Shown here in pieces: positions 1-7,579 of a stretch of 39,850 bases of DNA. The position numbers and the translations under genes are program-made. The DNA lies in contig CALEZT010000119.1 of the NCBI GenBank assembly GCA_937927975.1, positions 1 through 39,850 on the forward strand, given 5' to 3'. This stretch comes from an uncultured Phycisphaerales bacterium (GTDB lineage: Bacteria; Planctomycetota; Phycisphaerae; Sedimentisphaerales; Anaerobacaceae). The notes under the pieces were generated by a model. That model was given only the letters and a program-made list of their open reading frames with translations, ran no database searches and had not been told where the DNA came from. Every line of letters begins with the position of its first letter. Positions within the stretch are counted from its first letter, which is position 1.

Positions 1-50
1 TGACCTCACGGGTGTGATCCGTGCGCTCTAACCAGCTGAGCTAATCGCCC
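1..50 (-). tRNA. tRNA-Val(CAC), 3' part cut off by the window edge
   Basis: On the minus strand the 5' end is at base 50. The 7-nt acceptor strand GGGCGAT is followed by TA, a D-arm (GCTC...GAGC) and an anticodon stem CACGG/CCGTG enclosing the 7-nt loop ATCACAC. This puts the anticodon CAC at bases 14-16 (valine, GTG codons). The variable loop begins (AGGTC) and the T-arm and acceptor 3' strand lie outside the window. The identity depends only on the loop alignment. Confidence 0.85.
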
Positions 51-126
51 GAGGTCGCGTCATTAGAACTGATCGCCCTGCCCCCTGTCAAGCATCAATT
101 CCCGCCATTTTCGAGGGGGGAGCCGA

Positions 127-531
127 TCAGGTGGCCACGAGGTTGATCCGGCCGAGCTTGACGCCTTTCATGCTCAGGATGTTCTCGCCCACGCGGTTGA
201 TCTCGCCGACCTGTCCGCGAAGCACAATGACTTCCAGGCAATCGTGATGGTCCAGGTGGACGTGAAGCGAGGAGATCGCCTGCAGCAGGTGCGAGTGCTG
301 GATCGCGATCAGCTTTTCCGCCAGGTTGGCGGCGTGGTGGTCGTAGACGAGAAAGACCGCCGCGACCGCCTGGGTCTCGGGGTCGGCCAGCCGCTCTTCG
401 CTCAACTGCTGGCGAACCAGGTCGCGGATCGCCTCCGAACGGCTCTGGTAGCCCCGGCGTTCGATCAGCTTGTCGAAGTCCACCAGCAGGTCCTTGTCGA
501 GTGATATGCCTATGCGTTCAAGCTCTGCCAT
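127..531 (-). CDS. nikR: NikR-family nickel-responsive transcriptional regulator
   Basis: 134 aa, the usual NikR length. Residues 1-45 form a ribbon-helix-helix DNA-binding domain (start ...RIGISLDKDLL, then the SRSEAIRDLVR helix). Residues 55-134 match the ACT-like tetramerisation and nickel-binding domain. The four square-planar Ni ligands of the family can be placed at H79, H90, H92 and C98. The ATG is preceded by a GGGGG tract at a workable distance. In the family the nickel-bound tetramer represses nickel uptake genes. No nickel transporter, hydrogenase or urease gene is in the window, so its targets lie elsewhere, or it senses another metal. It is followed downstream by the tRNA and lies downstream of metXW on the same strand, separated from it by a palindromic element. 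Confidence 0.88.
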   Translation of the reverse strand: MAELERIGISLDKDLLVDFDKLIERRGYQSRSEAIRDLVRQQLSEERLADPETQAVAAVFLVYDHHAANLAEKLIAIQHSHLLQAISSLHVHLDHHDCLEVIVLRGQVGEINRVGENILSMKGVKLGRINLVAT

Positions 532-554
532 CGGTTGTTCCCCCGCTCGTGGCC

Positions 555-731
555 GGACTTGTGAAAAATGAAAGTTGGGCCTACTCTAGGAAGGAAAAAT
601 CTCTTTCCTCGATTTTTCCTTCCTGAATCTCAATCACCATCTCGCGACGGGCTTACGTCGATTCTTCAAGGGAATCGAAGAATGAGATTCCCTTGAAGAA
701 TATAGGCCCAACTTTCATTTTTCACAAGTCC
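555..731. repeat. Nested palindromic (MITE-like) element, 29-bp perfect terminal inverted repeats
   Basis: Bases 555-583 and 703-731 are a perfect 29-bp inverted repeat. Inside are two more perfect hairpins: 588-601 with 611-624 (14 bp, 9-nt loop) and 661-676 with 686-701 (16 bp, 9-nt loop), plus a small 5-bp hairpin 645-649/656-660. The 7-mer GCTCGTG occurs just outside both ends (545-551 and 733-739) and could be a target-site duplication, although it is not directly adjacent to the inverted repeats. The element has no reading frame of its own. Its right arm contains the metXW stop codon. It might be a non-autonomous mobile element or a strong bidirectional terminator. Confidence 0.8.
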
Positions 732-2532
732 TGCTCGTGACGTAAATTGCCTGTTCGGCCAACAGATTAGCCCCGAACCGGATCGGGCTCAAGCTCGTTT
801 CGACCAGCGGGATTCGCTTTTCGATCACGGCCCCAATCTGGCGGCAGAATTCGTCGAAGTCCTTGAGCGACAGGAAGTGGATGTTCGGCGAATTGTGCCA
901 GCGGAACGGAAGTTGTCGCGTGACGGGAGACCGGCCGCCGAGCAACAGTTGCAGCCGGCACCGCCAGTAGGCGAAGTTCGGGAAACTGACGATCACCTTG
1001 CGTCCGACGCGAAGGAGCTCCTTGAAGACCCCCTCGGGGTCCTTGATCGTCTGCAACGTCTGGGACAAGATCACGTAGTCGAAACTTTGATCACCGTAGC
1101 TGCTCAGTTCGCGATCGATGTCTCGCTGGATGATCGCAATCCCCCGGCAGACGCAGCCCAATACGAGCGACTCGTTCAACTCGATGCCCTTGCCGCGAAT
1201 ACGTTTGTCGTTGGTCAGTCGGGCCAGCAGTTCGCCGTCGCCGCAGCCGACGTCCAGGATCGTACTCTCCGGTCGGATCAGGGACTCGATCAGCTCGTAG
1301 TCCACGCGGACCCGATGGGCATGCTCGATGCCGGCGACCGAGCACTTCCCGTTGCAGCAGTTGCCGAGGGGGCCGGCTTTCACGCCGGGACGATGCGTGG
1401 CCCGCAGGAAGCTCGAAAGAAATGCGCCCAGCGTCTCGCCTTCCAGGAGAAAGGCGTCGTGGCCGTAATCGGAGGCGATATTGCAGAAGCTGACGTCCTT
1501 GCCGTTGGCGACGAGGGCGTCGACCATGGCCTCGGACTGGGCGGGCGTGAAGAGCCAGTCGCTGCTGAAGCTCACCACGAGGAACCGCGCCTTGACGCCG
1601 GCAAAGGCCTCTTTGAGCGAGCCGTAATCCCGCGGCAGATCGAAGTAGTCCGCCGCCTTGGTGATGTAGAGGTAGCTGTTCGCGTCGAACCGATCCACGA
1701 AGCTCTGGCCCTGGTGGTCGAGATAGGTCTCGACCGCGAATTCCGAGTCGAAGTCGTAGCTGTACTGCTCCGCGCCGCGAAGCTCGCGTCCGAACTTGTG
1801 CCGCATGCTCTCCTCGGAGAGGTAGGTGATGTGTCCGATCATGCGGGCGATGGCCAGGCCCTGGCCGGGGACTTCGCCCTGATGGTACTGGCCGCCGGCG
1901 AAGTTGACATCGGCCAGGATGGCGTTTCGACCCACCGCGTCGAATGCGATCGCCTGGGCCCCCTGGTGCGTGGTCGTCGCGATGGGGATGGCCGCGTCCA
2001 TCATCTCGGGATAGGCGATCGACCATTGGATCGTCTGCATGCCGCCCAGCGACCCGCCGATCACGGCCAGCAGATGCCTGACGCCCAGGGCGTCGAGCAG
2101 CAGCTTCTGGACCTTGACCATGTCTGCGATGGTGATGATGGGGAAGTCCAGGCCGTAGGGTTTGCCGGTCCGCGGGTTGACCGACGAGGGCCCTGTGGTC
2201 CCGGAGCAGCCGCCGAGAAAGTTAGAGCAGACCACGAAGTACCGGTTCGTGTCGATGCCCTTGCCGGGTCCGACCATCTCGTCCCACCAGCCGGGCTTCT
2301 TGTCGTGCGGGCTGTTGTAGCCCGCGACGTGGGCGTTGCCGCTGAGCGCATGGCAGATCAGGATCGCGTTGTCGCCAGCCTCGTTGAGCGTGCCGTAGGT
2401 TTCATACGCGACGTCGATCGGCCCGAGCGTCTTGCCCGATTCCAGTTCCATCGGCTTGTCCTCTGAGACCAGCCGGATGGACTGCGTCTTCACTATGCCC
2501 ACAGAGCCTGCACTGCTGCTATCGTATGCCAT
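715..2532 (-). CDS. metXW: Fused homoserine O-acetyltransferase (MetX) - MetW-like methyltransferase-fold protein
   Basis: 605 aa. Residues 1-385 are an alpha/beta-hydrolase MetX: nucleophile S161 in GGSLGGM, acid D325 in SSDWLF, base H358 in YGHDAF, plus the family signature HALSGNAH. MetX acylates homoserine for methionine synthesis by direct sulfhydrylation. A short Cys-rich linker (C392, C393, C397) joins it to residues 405-605, which match MetW: SAM-type motif I ILDVGCGDGE at 425-434, then the MetW signatures SFPNFAYW and LPFRWHNSPN. MetX and MetW are separate neighbouring genes in many proteobacteria; here one frame encodes both. The last four residues and the stop codon are supplied by the palindromic element at 555-731. 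The start follows GGCAGGAT; a sigma70-type promoter lies directly upstream. Confidence 0.93.
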   Translation of the reverse strand: MAYDSSSAGSVGIVKTQSIRLVSEDKPMELESGKTLGPIDVAYETYGTLNEAGDNAILICHALSGNAHVAGYNSPHDKKPGWWDEMVGPGKGIDTNRYFVVCSNFLGGCSGTTGPSSVNPRTGKPYGLDFPIITIADMVKVQKLLLDALGVRHLLAVIGGSLGGMQTIQWSIAYPEMMDAAIPIATTTHQGAQAIAFDAVGRNAILADVNFAGGQYHQGEVPGQGLAIARMIGHITYLSEESMRHKFGRELRGAEQYSYDFDSEFAVETYLDHQGQSFVDRFDANSYLYITKAADYFDLPRDYGSLKEAFAGVKARFLVVSFSSDWLFTPAQSEAMVDALVANGKDVSFCNIASDYGHDAFLLEGETLGAFLSSFLRATHRPGVKAGPLGNCCNGKCSVAGIEHAHRVRVDYELIESLIRPESTILDVGCGDGELLARLTNDKRIRGKGIELNESLVLGCVCRGIAIIQRDIDRELSSYGDQSFDYVILSQTLQTIKDPEGVFKELLRVGRKVIVSFPNFAYWRCRLQLLLGGRSPVTRQLPFRWHNSPNIHFLSLKDFDEFCRQIGAVIEKRIPLVETSLSPIRFGANLLAEQAIYVTSRTCEK

Positions 2533-2542
2533 ATCCTGCCAA

Positions 2543-2570
2543 AGTATAGTGTTGTACTATGCGTTGTAAA
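2543..2570 (-). promoter_or_regulatory. Sigma70-type promoter of metXW with an overlapping dyad
   Basis: On the minus strand TTTACA (2565-2570) is separated by 16 bp from TATACT (2543-2548), which lies about 10 nt upstream of the metXW ATG. Transcription would start almost at the ribosome-binding site, giving a very short leader. The spacer and -10 contain the palindrome ATAGT-ACAAC-ACTAT, a possible operator. No SAM riboswitch fits in this space. Confidence 0.55.
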
Positions 2571-2648
2571 GGGTCGCCGGACATTCCGCGCGTCGGTCTC
2601 TCTACTGTGGACGCCGGCCAAGAGTTTGATGATGCATCGCGCTTTGGA

Positions 2649-2735
2649 GTAGGACCTCATTGACCGGATTGACCCTGTTGTCAGTGGGGTCGATTCGGTC
2701 AATGAGGTCCTACTCGCACTCCCAAGAGCCGGCGC
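2649..2735. repeat. Long hairpin repeat, copy 1 (3' end of the dehydrogenase gene)
   Basis: Bases 2649-2675 pair with 2687-2713: a 27-bp stem with only two non-Watson-Crick positions, both of which can form G-U pairs in RNA. A tail up to AAGAGCCGGCG (about 2735) is shared with copy 2 at 3783-3875. The arm covers the TAG at 2710-2712 that would end the frame-restored dehydrogenase. There is no U-tract, so a simple intrinsic terminator is not supported; a REP-like element or mRNA 3' stabiliser is more likely. Confidence 0.75.
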
Positions 2736-3748
2736 CGGCGGCGGCAAACAGCTCGTACATCGTCTGGGCTCTGGAGGCCCCCGCCAATGCCTCACGGAAC
2801 TCCGGATCGAACATCATCCGACTGATTTGGGCCAGGTCCTGGATGTGGGCGCCGGTCTGCTTGCCCGGCGAGTTGGCGGAGGACGTCGATGAGGGCGTGG
2901 GTGCCGTCGCGGCCTCGGCCCTGGGCCTGGAGGACTGCGAAGAGCTGCTTGACCAGAGCGGCGCCGGGCAGGGGCTGGCCGATCTGTTCTGCATATTCGA
3001 GCACGAGACGCAGGTCCTTCTGCTGGAGGTCCACCATGAAGGCGGGTTTCAGGTCGCCTGCGACGACCTTGGGGCCCAGGACTTTCAGCGAGTGGCTGCC
3101 CGCGGCGCCGGCTGTCGTGACTTTCAGCGTGGTCTCCAGATCCAGGCCGGCTTTCTCCGCGAAGGCGAGCCCCTCGGCGACGCTCATGATCGTGTGGATC
3201 ACCATGACCTGATTGGCGAGCTTGGTCGTCTGGCCGAAACCGAGCAGGCCGCAGTGCGTGACCGTGCGGCCGAGCGTCTCCAGGATCGGGCGGACCTTCT
3301 CGACAGCATCAGCCGGGCCGCCGATCATGATCGAAAGCTTGGCCTCGATCGCGCCGATCTGCCCGCCGCTGACGGGCGCGTCCAGGAGCGTGACGCCCTG
3401 GGCTGCGAGGATCTCGCCCATCTTTCGGGTCTCAGCGGGCGAGATGGTGCTCATGTCGATGCAGATCAGGCCGGGACGTGCGGCTTCGATCACGCCGGAG
3501 GGCCCGAGCAGGACCGCTCGCACATCGGGCGTGTCTGTCACGCAGGTGATGACGACGTCGCTGTCGCGTGCGGCGTCTCTGGGCGTGTCGGCCCAGAGGG
3601 CGCCTTCCTGGAGCAGGGCCTGGGCCTTGGACTTCGTGCGACTATGGAGAGTGACCGGATATCCGGCGCGGAGCAGATTCCCGGCCATGGGCTCGCCCAT
3701 GATGCCGGCGCCGATGAAACCGATGCGTTGCTTGTGCATAGCTTCCAT
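2710..3748 (-). CDS. NAD(P)-dependent 3-hydroxyisobutyrate dehydrogenase-family protein, apparent frameshift near 2864
   Basis: The open frame runs 3748-2792 (318 aa). It has the Rossmann motif GFIGAGIMGEPMA (about residues 9-21), the substrate signature DAPVSGGQ and the catalytic-lysine region GQTTKLANQ, all typical of the beta-hydroxyacid dehydrogenase family (3-hydroxyisobutyrate, tartronate semialdehyde or gamma-hydroxybutyrate type; substrate not determinable). After ...DVLRQLAG the frame becomes low-complexity Pro/Arg/Gly. The neighbouring frame continues with a GC3-rich helical tail of 50 residues (KQTGAHIQDLAQIS...) ending at TAG 2710-2712. Dropping one G of the GGG at 2864-2866 joins the two. 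I therefore give the span of the restored gene. A true mutation, an assembly error, or +1 recoding are all possible. The dehydrogenase domain is complete either way. Start: ATG 3748 or the ATG 9 nt further in. Confidence 0.8.
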
Positions 3749-3782
3749 GCCTTCAACGTCGCGTCGGAGCCGCTTTGACGTG

Positions 3783-3875
3783 GGACCTTATTGACCTGAT
3801 TGACTTCGTTGACCCCGTTGTCAGTGAGGTCAATCCGGTCAATGAGGTTCTCTTCGCACCCCGAAGAGCCGGCGG
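3783..3875. repeat. Long hairpin repeat, copy 2
   Basis: Imperfect copy of the repeat at 2649-2735: it shares ACCT(C/T)ATTGACC, GTTGTCAGTG, GGTCAATGAGG and the tail (C)GAAGAGCCGGCG, with about 9 extra bases near the loop. It lies between the dehydrogenase start and the stop of the membrane-protein gene at 3901, again just downstream of a minus-strand stop codon. Confidence 0.7.
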
Positions 3876-3900
3876 AACAGCCGATGTCACGCTCGTTGCG

Positions 3901-4575
3901 TCAGATGATCTCGAGTCTGCGGAGGATCGACTTGGACCAACCCGAGCTGCGGACCTGCGCCATGATCATCAGCAGCAGCGCGACAAGCCACAGGCCGGTG
4001 AACCGCAGGTAGTAGAAGATCAGGTTCGGCATCCCGCCGTCCTTCGAATCGAGCCAGCGGAGCAACTCGTCGCCGCCGTAGGCGACGCCGACGACGTTCG
4101 AGCCCAGGAGCCGCTGCCAGGGGATGATCAGCGCCGCCATGATCAACGCCAGGATGAAGGCGCGGGAGATGTGATTGATGCCGCCCAAACGGCCCACGAG
4201 CGACACCATCAGGCAGAAGAAGACCGTCAAGGCGAACAGGATGCCCGAGACGATGAGAATGCCGTTGGCTACGCCGATCACGCGGGCGACCAGATCGAAA
4301 TCGAATTTGCCCGCGAGACTGTGCAGCAGTCCTCCGTCGGACGATTCCTCGTCGGCCGGCACGGTCGCCCCAGGCTGCGCGGTTTCAGCGGGCTGGATCG
4401 CCCCCGGCGTCTCGACAACGCCCAGATTCACCGCCCAGAACGCCACCTGCGTCAGCAACAGAGAGATCACCACGATCACAAAGAAGATGTTCTTCCAAGC
4501 CCGGAATACACCCACAGCCTCCAGACTGTCGCTCGTTTCGATCATGTTGTTCGGGTTCACCGGCATGTCATTCAT
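3901..4575 (-). CDS. Predicted four-helix inner-membrane protein of unknown function
   Basis: 224 aa. I do not recognise a family. Hydrophobic segments lie at about residues 30-50, 100-130, 140-160 and 195-215. A Pro/Ala/Glu-rich, probably extracytoplasmic, loop at 55-85 (PGAIQPAETAQPGATVPADE) separates the first two. The C-terminus is basic (SILRRLEII), so it is probably cytoplasmic. The ATG follows GGGGAGTTGAGAG, a good ribosome-binding site. It is on the same strand as the dehydrogenase but separated by a hairpin repeat, and it has its own predicted promoter upstream, so co-regulation is not implied. Confidence 0.7.
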   Translation of the reverse strand: MNDMPVNPNNMIETSDSLEAVGVFRAWKNIFFVIVVISLLLTQVAFWAVNLGVVETPGAIQPAETAQPGATVPADEESSDGGLLHSLAGKFDFDLVARVIGVANGILIVSGILFALTVFFCLMVSLVGRLGGINHISRAFILALIMAALIIPWQRLLGSNVVGVAYGGDELLRWLDSKDGGMPNLIFYYLRFTGLWLVALLLMIMAQVRSSGWSKSILRRLEII

Positions 4576-4704
4576 CTCTCAACTCCCCATTCTGTCCCCG
4601 GTCAGACACGACGAGCGTTCCCCTTGGCGAGGTCGGCCCCAGGTCCGGCCCGACACAGAACGGCAAAACCTCAAAAACATCAGTAAGTGAAGGACGCTGC
4701 AAGA

Positions 4705-4733
4705 ATTATCCGATATTCCCGCAATCGATACAA
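4705..4733 (-). promoter_or_regulatory. Sigma70-like promoter for the membrane-protein gene
   Basis: Minus strand: TTGTAT (4728-4733), 17-bp spacer, GATAAT (4705-4710). It lies in the 186-bp gap between the GAF-like gene (stop 4762) and the membrane-protein start at 4575, giving a leader of about 120 nt. Predicted from sequence only. Confidence 0.45.
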
Positions 4734-4761
4734 GGGAATTCTTTCAAAGCCAGCCTCAAGG

Positions 4762-5391
4762 CTATTCGCTCGACGCCAGGGGCACGCGGGTCCCGCGAAT
4801 CGCCTGGGACAGGCCGCACATCACCGACTCGATCCTGTCGGTATCCTCAGGCGTCACCGGCAACGGCTGCGGACGCCACAGAAGCAGGAATCCCAGCGAC
4901 CGCCCCAGATCGCTCAAAGGAAGCGTCGCAATCGAGTACCGCCTGAGCCCGCGGTAGTCGCCCGCCGGATCGAGGGCCGCGATCTCGGCAAACGTGCAAG
5001 TCTTGTTGCACTTGCAGATCCCCTCGATCAGCTCGGGCGTCAAGTACTCCTGCGGTCCCTGCTGCTCGCAGGCGAACACCTCGTCGCCCACGAACGAATG
5101 AAGCTCGCAGCCGTCGGACTGCCTGAGGTAGAAAGCCACGCCGGTCCCGGGCAACTCCCGGCGGATCATGCGGTCGGCTCGGGCCAGAAGATGGTTCAGG
5201 TCCGGACTGCCCAGCAGCGATTTGTAGAATTCGGCCGCAAAACTGATGGTGTACAGCCGCTGAATGAAGGCCCGCTGGGCGGAAATGAGGTCGTTGCAGA
5301 GGATATCGATCTTGCCGGCCTGCTGCTTTCGCTGCTTGTTGAGCTTGGTCAGAAGCAGACGCAGTCGTCTGTGTCGTTCGGTCTGGCTCAT
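4762..5391 (-). CDS. GAF-like domain protein with N-terminal coiled coil
   Basis: 209 aa, no signal peptide or membrane segment. Residues 1-45 are basic and heptad-like (RHRRLRLLLTKLNKQRKQQ), probably a coiled coil. Residues 50-200 look like a degenerate GAF or sensor domain: an ALAARADR-type helix, GVAFYLRQSDGCELHSFVGDE, and YSIATLPLSDLGRSLGFLLLW, which is the usual GAF core pattern. Cysteines C125, C127 and C131 (approximate; CKCNKTC) could bind metal or respond to redox. There is no output domain, so it would act through a partner. Start ATG follows GGAGAGTT. The family assignment is tentative. Confidence 0.6.
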   Translation of the reverse strand: MSQTERHRRLRLLLTKLNKQRKQQAGKIDILCNDLISAQRAFIQRLYTISFAAEFYKSLLGSPDLNHLLARADRMIRRELPGTGVAFYLRQSDGCELHSFVGDEVFACEQQGPQEYLTPELIEGICKCNKTCTFAEIAALDPAGDYRGLRRYSIATLPLSDLGRSLGFLLLWRPQPLPVTPEDTDRIESVMCGLSQAIRGTRVPLASSE

Positions 5392-6104
5392 AACTCTCCA
5401 CGTTCAAAGACGCCCGTTCGGGCTCTCCGACGCCGAACCTCGCGTCGGGCTTGTATCGTCACAGGGTCGATGCCCAGACATAAGTTCGGTCCCGCGTGGA
5501 AGACGCTTTAGCCCCCGGCCTGGTGGAAAAGAGCAAGCGTCCGTCGCCCCATAAACAGCCCCCTATCATCGGTAGTGCCCGCTCGCACCGCGGTCGAACC
5601 GGCGAAAGCCGCGGAAAGAATCTGGACTACGCCCCGCAACGGGCGATGTTTTCGGACCCACCCGAACGAAGCCGGTCGTCCCTGGTTGCGTGACAGTTGG
5701 CATTCGGGCAGGCGGAAAACAGAGGATTTCGCAAGCACGGTGTGGGGCGCAGAATCACTTCGCAACCCCACACCCTGCCTGCCACAGAGCTTCTGTGGTC
5801 ATAGCCACAGACTCTGCCTGGGACGTCGCTGCCTTTCCCTCCTGGGACAGGTTCGACCCAGTATAGCGGGAGCCATCCGTGCGAAACAATTGCGCAAAGT
5901 ACGTATTTTTCGGGGAATCCGCTGAAAACCTGTGGACACCTATGGATGATGCCGCCCTGGCGAAGTAGAATCCGCTTCAAGGGATTCTGAAGCGTAAGAG
6001 ACCCTCAGGGAGGCGGGTGGAAACTGGTTCGGAGTCCGGGAATGCCTCAGCCCGCGGCCTGTGTCGGGGTTTGCGGCATTTCCCTTGGCAAGGGAGAATC
6101 CATC
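5392..6104. other. 713-bp gene-free region with palindromes and a possible small RNA
   Basis: No frame here has coding character. The left half (5392-5700) shows nothing I can name. Bases 5735-5882 are rich in hairpins and are described separately as a candidate RNA. Near the downstream gene there are two mutually exclusive hairpins: AGAATCC/GGATTCT (about 5968-5989) and CGCTTC/GAAGCG (about 5974-5995). Confidence 0.6.
5640..5889 (-). ncRNA. Candidate structured non-coding RNA with its own promoter (unassigned)
   Basis: Minus-strand promoter: TTGTTT (5884-5889), 18-bp spacer, TATACT (5860-5865). Downstream (lower coordinates) lies a set of stable hairpins. CTGGG/CCCAG is at 5842-5846/5857-5861. 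TCTGTGG (5792-5798) can pair with either CCACAGA at 5782-5788 or CCACAGA at 5805-5811. A perfect 9-bp stem GGTGTGGGG/CCCCACACC is at 5739-5747/5766-5774. The stretch GAACCTGTCCCAGGAGGG then AAAGGCAGC loosely recalls the small SRP RNA core, but the expected apical stem does not form, so I do not call it SRP RNA. The 3' end is not defined and no terminator was found. Confidence 0.3.
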
Positions 6105-7541
6105 ATGGGTCACAGCCCGTCGGCACACGAGACGTCCCGGTCATCCTCGCGTTTTCTCTCCACGGTTCTTCTGATCTGCGTCCTGCTGGCCGGCGCAGGC
6201 GGAATTGCATTCATCTGGCTGATGACCGAGCCCACGTACATCGTTAGAGGGATGGTTCGGATCGCTCCGGTGGTCCGCAGCGTATCGACCAACGAACCCC
6301 AGCCCGACGAGGCAGCCAGTTACGTACAGTTCGTCAACACTCAGGCACTGCTGTTGATGAGCGACGAGCAGCGGCTCCAGAAGATCGTCGACGACCTGGC
6401 GGGCCGCAATCTGGCGTTCTTCAGCGGCAGGCCCAGCACGCGGCTTGAAGAGCTTCTTGCGAAGGTTTGGCCCAGAGACGTCACCGAGCTTCCGGACCAG
6501 GTCCTTCGCAAGGCGATCGCCAAGCAAGAGATCACAGCCGGCTACGTTCCCGACTCCGAGCTGATGGCGGTGACGATGAGGAGCCAGAACAACGACGAGG
6601 CCCGGAGTATCGTCAATTCGTTCCTGCGCAATTACGTGGGCCAATACGGCGTGGAGTCCACGACCCGCGAGAGCCAGGACATCATGATTCTGGAGAACCA
6701 GCGGACCGAGTATCAAAAGCGGATCGCAGAATCGCGAGAGAGACTTCGACGTCTGGCGGAGCAGTACGGATCGGTCGGGCTCGACGCCTTCCAGGCGGTG
6801 GAACTCCAGACCCAGAGCGCCTTGCAGGCCCGGCTGGTCCAGTTGGAGGTGGATCGGCTCAAGGTGCAGGCCGATATCGAGGTATACGAGAAGACGGAGA
6901 AGCTCGATCTGCCCCCCGAACAGATCGTGGCCGCGCGAACCGAGCATATCAACGCCGATCCCATGATCAAGGAATTGACCGCGCGAATCGTCCAGACGGA
7001 GGTTGATCTGATCGTCGCCAGCCAAACGTCGCCGCCGGCGGATTCGGCCCCCTCGCTGCGAGAGGCGGCATTGAAGGCTTTCCAGCAGAAGCTCCAAGAA
7101 CGGCGAGAGAGCCTTGCTCAGGAGTTCGACAGCACACTATCGAACAAGCTCAAGGAGGCCGCCCGACAGCGGGTGATTCAGGCCAGAGCCGAGAAGGCCC
7201 AGATCGAAGCCCACATCCGCGAGATTCGGCGCATTCTGAGCGAGCAGCAAGTGCGGACGGTCAAGGTGGGAACCACCAATCTCGATCTCCAGGATCTCCA
7301 GCGGAAGCTGGCCGCGGACGAGGAGGTGCTCGATCAGGTCAATCGCCGGCTCAGGTGGTTCGAGTTGGAACGGGATCGTCGTCCCCGCGTGCAGATCGCG
7401 TCGCTGGCGGAAGTCAAGGAGGTAGTGGCCCATCGTGGGCAATGGACGTTCGTGGCGGTCCTCGTTACTGTTGCCCTGGGCTTGGTGCTGTGGAGAAAAC
7501 GGTGCGCCGCCGGACTGCCATCGGAGATGAGCGGGGCATAG
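6105..7541 (+). CDS. Wzz/GumC-like polysaccharide co-polymerase family protein
   Basis: 478 aa from ATG 6105, chosen because AGGGAGAATCCATC precedes it; an in-frame ATG at 6042 would only add a non-conserved leader. A membrane segment near residues 18-40 is followed by a Wzz-like beta/alpha region (TYIVRGMVRIAPV, DEAASYVQFVNTQALLLMSDEQ). A long, strongly charged coiled coil spans about residues 190-440. A second membrane segment lies near the C-terminus (FVAVLVTVALGLVLW), then a short basic tail. This is the topology of chain-length regulators of O-antigen, capsule or exopolysaccharide. It lacks a C-terminal BY-kinase domain. No glycosyltransferase or polymerase gene is adjacent, so the polymer is unknown. 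Confidence 0.65.
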   Translation: MGHSPSAHETSRSSSRFLSTVLLICVLLAGAGGIAFIWLMTEPTYIVRGMVRIAPVVRSVSTNEPQPDEAASYVQFVNTQALLLMSDEQRLQKIVDDLAGRNLAFFSGRPSTRLEELLAKVWPRDVTELPDQVLRKAIAKQEITAGYVPDSELMAVTMRSQNNDEARSIVNSFLRNYVGQYGVESTTRESQDIMILENQRTEYQKRIAESRERLRRLAEQYGSVGLDAFQAVELQTQSALQARLVQLEVDRLKVQADIEVYEKTEKLDLPPEQIVAARTEHINADPMIKELTARIVQTEVDLIVASQTSPPADSAPSLREAALKAFQQKLQERRESLAQEFDSTLSNKLKEAARQRVIQARAEKAQIEAHIREIRRILSEQQVRTVKVGTTNLDLQDLQRKLAADEEVLDQVNRRLRWFELERDRRPRVQIASLAEVKEVVAHRGQWTFVAVLVTVALGLVLWRKRCAAGLPSEMSGA

Positions 7542-7579
7542 ACAGGCGAGATTCGCAACACGCCGGAGCGTCAGGCTGG

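Noticed and set aside
2649..2713. Rho-independent terminator
   Set aside because: The stem is strong but no U-tract follows on either strand, and a second copy elsewhere points to a repeat element.
5508..5771. 87-codon minus-strand frame
   Set aside because: No ribosome-binding site, no conserved pattern, and it crosses the strong hairpins of the candidate RNA.
5735..5882. Small SRP RNA
   Set aside because: CCAGG...GGCAGC and the nearby GAACC recall the SRP core, but the stem enclosing the GNRA loop cannot form and the rest does not pair as expected.
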